Part shown: piece after piece, positions 4,875-6,892 of the stretch
Position numbering within the stretch: position 1 is the first letter of the stretch
How the letters are laid out: the number at the start of each line of letters is the position of its first letter
Assembly: GCA_025360285.1 (NCBI GenBank)
Contig: JANYCM010000339.1
Location: forward strand, 1-6,892
Reading direction: 5' to 3'
Source of the DNA: Sphingomonadales bacterium
GTDB taxonomy: Bacteria > Pseudomonadota > Alphaproteobacteria > Sphingomonadales > Sphingomonadaceae
Length of the DNA: 6,892 nucleotides
Program-made: the position numbers and the translations under genes
The notes under the pieces: generated by a model
Database searches by the model: none
What the model saw: only the letters and a program-made list of their open reading frames with translations
Told to the model about the DNA's origin: nothing

Positions 4875-5951
4875 TTGCGCTGGGTCGTTGATTTTGTACG
4901 CGCCAGGATCGGCAAAGGCGCGACACCGATGCTTGTCGCAGTGTTGCTTGCCGCCATTGCGCTGGCCCCCGCCACGGCACGGCCCGGCGATATCATCAAA
5001 TCATCGCAGCCCGAGGCCAAGAGCAAGGCGGTGCCGCCGGCTGATTTGCTGATCGAACAGTTGAAAAAAATGGTGCCGCAGATCAGCCTGGATCGCTATC
5101 GATCGCTGCTGGCGTCCATCAAGACAACGGGCCCCATTGTTGATGCACGCAAATATCGCTGGCAAGTGGCCATCAGGATCCCGGTCGCGAACAAGCGTTG
5201 TGGCGGGATATTGATCAGCAAGATATTTGTCCTGACGGCTGCACATTGTCTTGACCGCAATCGCCTGAGCGGCGGCCCTCCGATGGCATTCGATCGCGGG
5301 CAGGTGGAAATTTTCCATGGGTCGGATGTGTTTGCCGCTGGTACGCGGCTGGCGCTTGATCCGGCATGGCCGATCATTCTGTATCCCGGTTGGCGCGATC
5401 CGAATGTGTCGGGCACCGACGCCGAAGGGGCGTTTGATGCCGCGCTGATCAAGCTGGCGCAGCCTGTGACGGCGGCAGTGCCAGCGCCGGTGCGCAGCCT
5501 GGTCTTTGCTGAAGGCGATGCTGTGGTGAGCGGCTGGGGTGCCTTTGATGCCACAGGCGATCCCAGCCAATATCTCCGCGCCGTCCGCGTGCCGGTCGTT
5601 CAGACCGAATTGTGCAAGGCCGTGTTGCCGAAAAAATCGGCCCGCCTGGGTGCCTGGGCGCTGTGCGCGATGAGCAAGAGCGACGATGCCTGCGCGCGCG
5701 ACAGTGGCGGGCCGCTGGTCATTGGCACGGCCGATCACCCGCAGACCGTGGGCATCGTCAGCTGGGGCGAACAGACAGAGTGCGGTGTTCCGGGAACGAT
5801 CGGTCAGTTGGTCGGGGTCTATACCCGCGTTTCGGCGATTGCCGGCTGGATTGCCGAAATTACCGGCGATGTGGGCGCCACCACGACTGCGCAACCGGGC
5901 GTTACGTTCGCTGTCACGCCCGCCACCGCGGGCGGCGCGGTGTTGCCATAA
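4875..5951 (+). CDS. Secreted trypsin-like serine protease (S1 family) with Arg at the Gly193 position
   Basis: This 358-residue protein is an endopeptidase of the chymotrypsin/trypsin fold. From the TTG start the N terminus is basic (R2, R9, R11, K14), followed by a hydrophobic stretch and an APATA cleavage site after residue 35, so it should be exported by Sec. Residues 36 to about 90 form a pro-region with a likely helix (ADLLIEQLKKMV). The catalytic triad is His124 (TAAHC), Asp188 (FDAALIKL) and Ser277 (DSGGP). Asp271 falls at position 189, implying cleavage after Arg or Lys. The six mature-region cysteines fit the classic pairs C109-C125, C247-C264 and C273-C303. Oddities: the motif is CARDSGGP, with Arg275 replacing oxyanion-hole Gly193; no Arg/Lys-IVGG activation site is seen, the nearest being GPIVDA at 86-91; and extra residues follow C303. 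A 28-residue Ala/Thr/Pro-rich tail ends the protein. It precedes the lipoprotein gene by 10 bases. Confidence 0.92.
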   Translation: MRWVVDFVRARIGKGATPMLVAVLLAAIALAPATARPGDIIKSSQPEAKSKAVPPADLLIEQLKKMVPQISLDRYRSLLASIKTTGPIVDARKYRWQVAIRIPVANKRCGGILISKIFVLTAAHCLDRNRLSGGPPMAFDRGQVEIFHGSDVFAAGTRLALDPAWPIILYPGWRDPNVSGTDAEGAFDAALIKLAQPVTAAVPAPVRSLVFAEGDAVVSGWGAFDATGDPSQYLRAVRVPVVQTELCKAVLPKKSARLGAWALCAMSKSDDACARDSGGPLVIGTADHPQTVGIVSWGEQTECGVPGTIGQLVGVYTRVSAIAGWIAEITGDVGATTTAQPGVTFAVTPATAGGAVLP

Positions 5952-5965
5952 TGGGGGTATCATGA
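5951..5965 (+). other. Possible four-codon coupling minicistron between protease and lipoprotein
   Basis: The protease stop TAA (5949-5951) shares its last base with an ATG (5951-5953) that opens the tiny reading frame ATG GGG GTA TCA TGA (MGVS and stop). Its TGA (5963-5965) overlaps the lipoprotein ATG (5962-5964) in an ATGA arrangement. Both junctions are classic termination-reinitiation geometries and could pass ribosomes from one gene to the next. The only Shine-Dalgarno-like sequence is GGGGG at 5953-5957. It may be coincidence. Confidence 0.25.
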
Positions 5966-6892
5966 CGATTACGACACGTTTGTGGCTGGTGTCGGCTTCC
6001 GGGTTGGCGCTGATGACAGCGGGCTGCCAGACGGTCGGCTCACACTATGTCGGCGAAGGACAACCGCTGGACACGGCCACCCAGCCAGCCCCGCTGGTGG
6101 GGTTTCGTGATGGAACGGCGATGCCGGCACCGCCACGGACGATGCCGCGGAAGACGCCGATGTCTCGTCAGGATGGCATCACCTATTTCCTGCCGCGTCA
6201 GCTTGCCAAGGTCACCGCCAGGCGCACCGAGAAGCAGGTGAGCGGCGCGATCGACGCCATCGCCGCCAAGCAGGGCGCCCAGAGCGAGGCCGAAGCCAAT
6301 GTCGCTGGCATTAAGGTCGCTATTGAAAAGACCGAAAATGCCCTGATTGCGGCGGGCGACGATGCTGCCGTCAAAAAGATCCTGACCGATCGCCTGATCG
6401 CGCAGCGGACGGCGCTGGCGAATGCCGAGACGGCCGCGACCGAGGCGAAGGCCGCTTTTGGAGCCGCCAAGGCCGATCTGCGCGAAACCATTGGCGTGCG
6501 CCGCGCCGAGAAACGTTATGCGGCGGCGCTTTCAGCGGAAAAGGATGCCAGTGCAGCCAAAACCAAGGCTGAAAAAAGCGTTGACGATCTTTCCAAGGCT
6601 GTCGGGGCGCTTGACGCGATCATCAGCGGGCCGCCGCCCGGCGGCACGATTGAACAGCGCATCGAGCTTGCAAAAAAGCGGGTCGAGTTGGACCAGGCGC
6701 AGAAAGACCTCAACAACAAGATCAAGGCTTTGAGCGCCGCGAAAGCGGATGCTGCGGCGATTGCGGCGGAGACGCCAGACCCGCGCACGGCAGATTATGC
6801 GGTGACGCTGAAGATCGAGCTCCAGGCGCCCAGCGCCGATCCGGCCCAGGCTTTCCGGCTCGACCCCATCCATTCCATCATGCGCGACGATG
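5962..6892 (+). CDS. Predicted lipoprotein with long alanine-rich helical region (3' end beyond window)
   Basis: The frame is open from the ATG at 5962 to the right edge, giving 310 residues without a stop, so the protein is partial at its C terminus. A hydrophobic signal segment (7-20) ends in MTAGC, a lipobox-like site with Cys22 as the predicted lipidated residue; Thr at -3 is not ideal. Residues 23-68 are Pro/Thr-rich and likely a flexible linker. DGITYFLPRQLAKVT (71-85) is a short beta-like motif that I have seen in uncharacterised bacterial lipoproteins. Residues about 86-270 are rich in Ala, Lys, Glu and Asp and predicted to be helical, probably coiled coil, with a break at SGPPPGG (222-228). 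DYAVTLKIELQAP (278-290) returns to beta-like sequence. The gene follows the protease by 10 bases and is probably translated from the same message. I do not recognise a characterised family. Confidence 0.8.
   Translation, partial: MTITTRLWLVSASGLALMTAGCQTVGSHYVGEGQPLDTATQPAPLVGFRDGTAMPAPPRTMPRKTPMSRQDGITYFLPRQLAKVTARRTEKQVSGAIDAIAAKQGAQSEAEANVAGIKVAIEKTENALIAAGDDAAVKKILTDRLIAQRTALANAETAATEAKAAFGAAKADLRETIGVRRAEKRYAAALSAEKDASAAKTKAEKSVDDLSKAVGALDAIISGPPPGGTIEQRIELAKKRVELDQAQKDLNNKIKALSAAKADAAAIAAETPDPRTADYAVTLKIELQAPSADPAQAFRLDPIHSIMRDD

Noticed and set aside
2243..5026. Extension of the patatin frame to an ATG at 5026 (927 residues)
   Set aside because: The extra 158 residues translate the intergenic region and run into the protease gene on the other strand. 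The family N terminus begins at 4552.
6198..6873. Minus-strand frames and a plus-strand frame (6422-6733) inside the lipoprotein gene
   Set aside because: The frame from 5962 has a signal segment, a lipobox-like site and a consistent helical repeat character. The others are low-complexity shadows.

Overview
This is a GC-rich window of bacterial chromosome. The first 402 bases hold the 5' end of the F1 ATP synthase alpha gene, read on the minus strand. The delta subunit gene lies immediately before it, with no F0 genes alongside. A split F1/F0 arrangement, the delta protein sequence and the subtype of patatin present all point to an alphaproteobacterium, most likely of the Sphingomonadales. 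This placement is inferred from remembered family sequences, not from a search.

Layout: (i) 1-968, minus strand: atpH then atpA, 11 bases apart, with a plausible promoter at about 1039-1067. The atpH start appears to be a TTG at 968 without a Shine-Dalgarno. (ii) 1085-2325: two uncharacterised inner-membrane protein genes diverge from a 71-base gap. One is a four-helix protein of 131 residues (minus strand), the other a seven-helix DUF2306-like protein of 257 residues (plus strand). (iii) 2243-4552, minus strand: a 769-residue patatin-related lipid acyl hydrolase with a GASAG nucleophile motif and a DG dyad motif. Its 3' end overlaps the convergent membrane-protein gene by 83 bases. (iv) 4553-4874: an intergenic region, AT-rich for this window, that carries the control signals for the patatin (leftward) and for the next pair (rightward). 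(v) 4875-6892, plus strand: a secreted trypsin-like S1 protease followed after 10 bases by a predicted lipoprotein with a long charged helical region. The lipoprotein gene runs off the right edge.

How the genes work together: atpH and atpA are housekeeping energy genes. The protease and lipoprotein look like a two-gene envelope operon: one product is exported to the periplasm or beyond, the other is anchored to a membrane as a lipoprotein. The most notable point in the window is that the protease keeps the full catalytic triad, Asp189 and all three expected disulfides, but has Arg where the oxyanion-hole Gly193 is nearly always found. This is the substitution known from human mesotrypsin. I see no CRISPR array, tRNA, rRNA, insertion sequence or phage gene.
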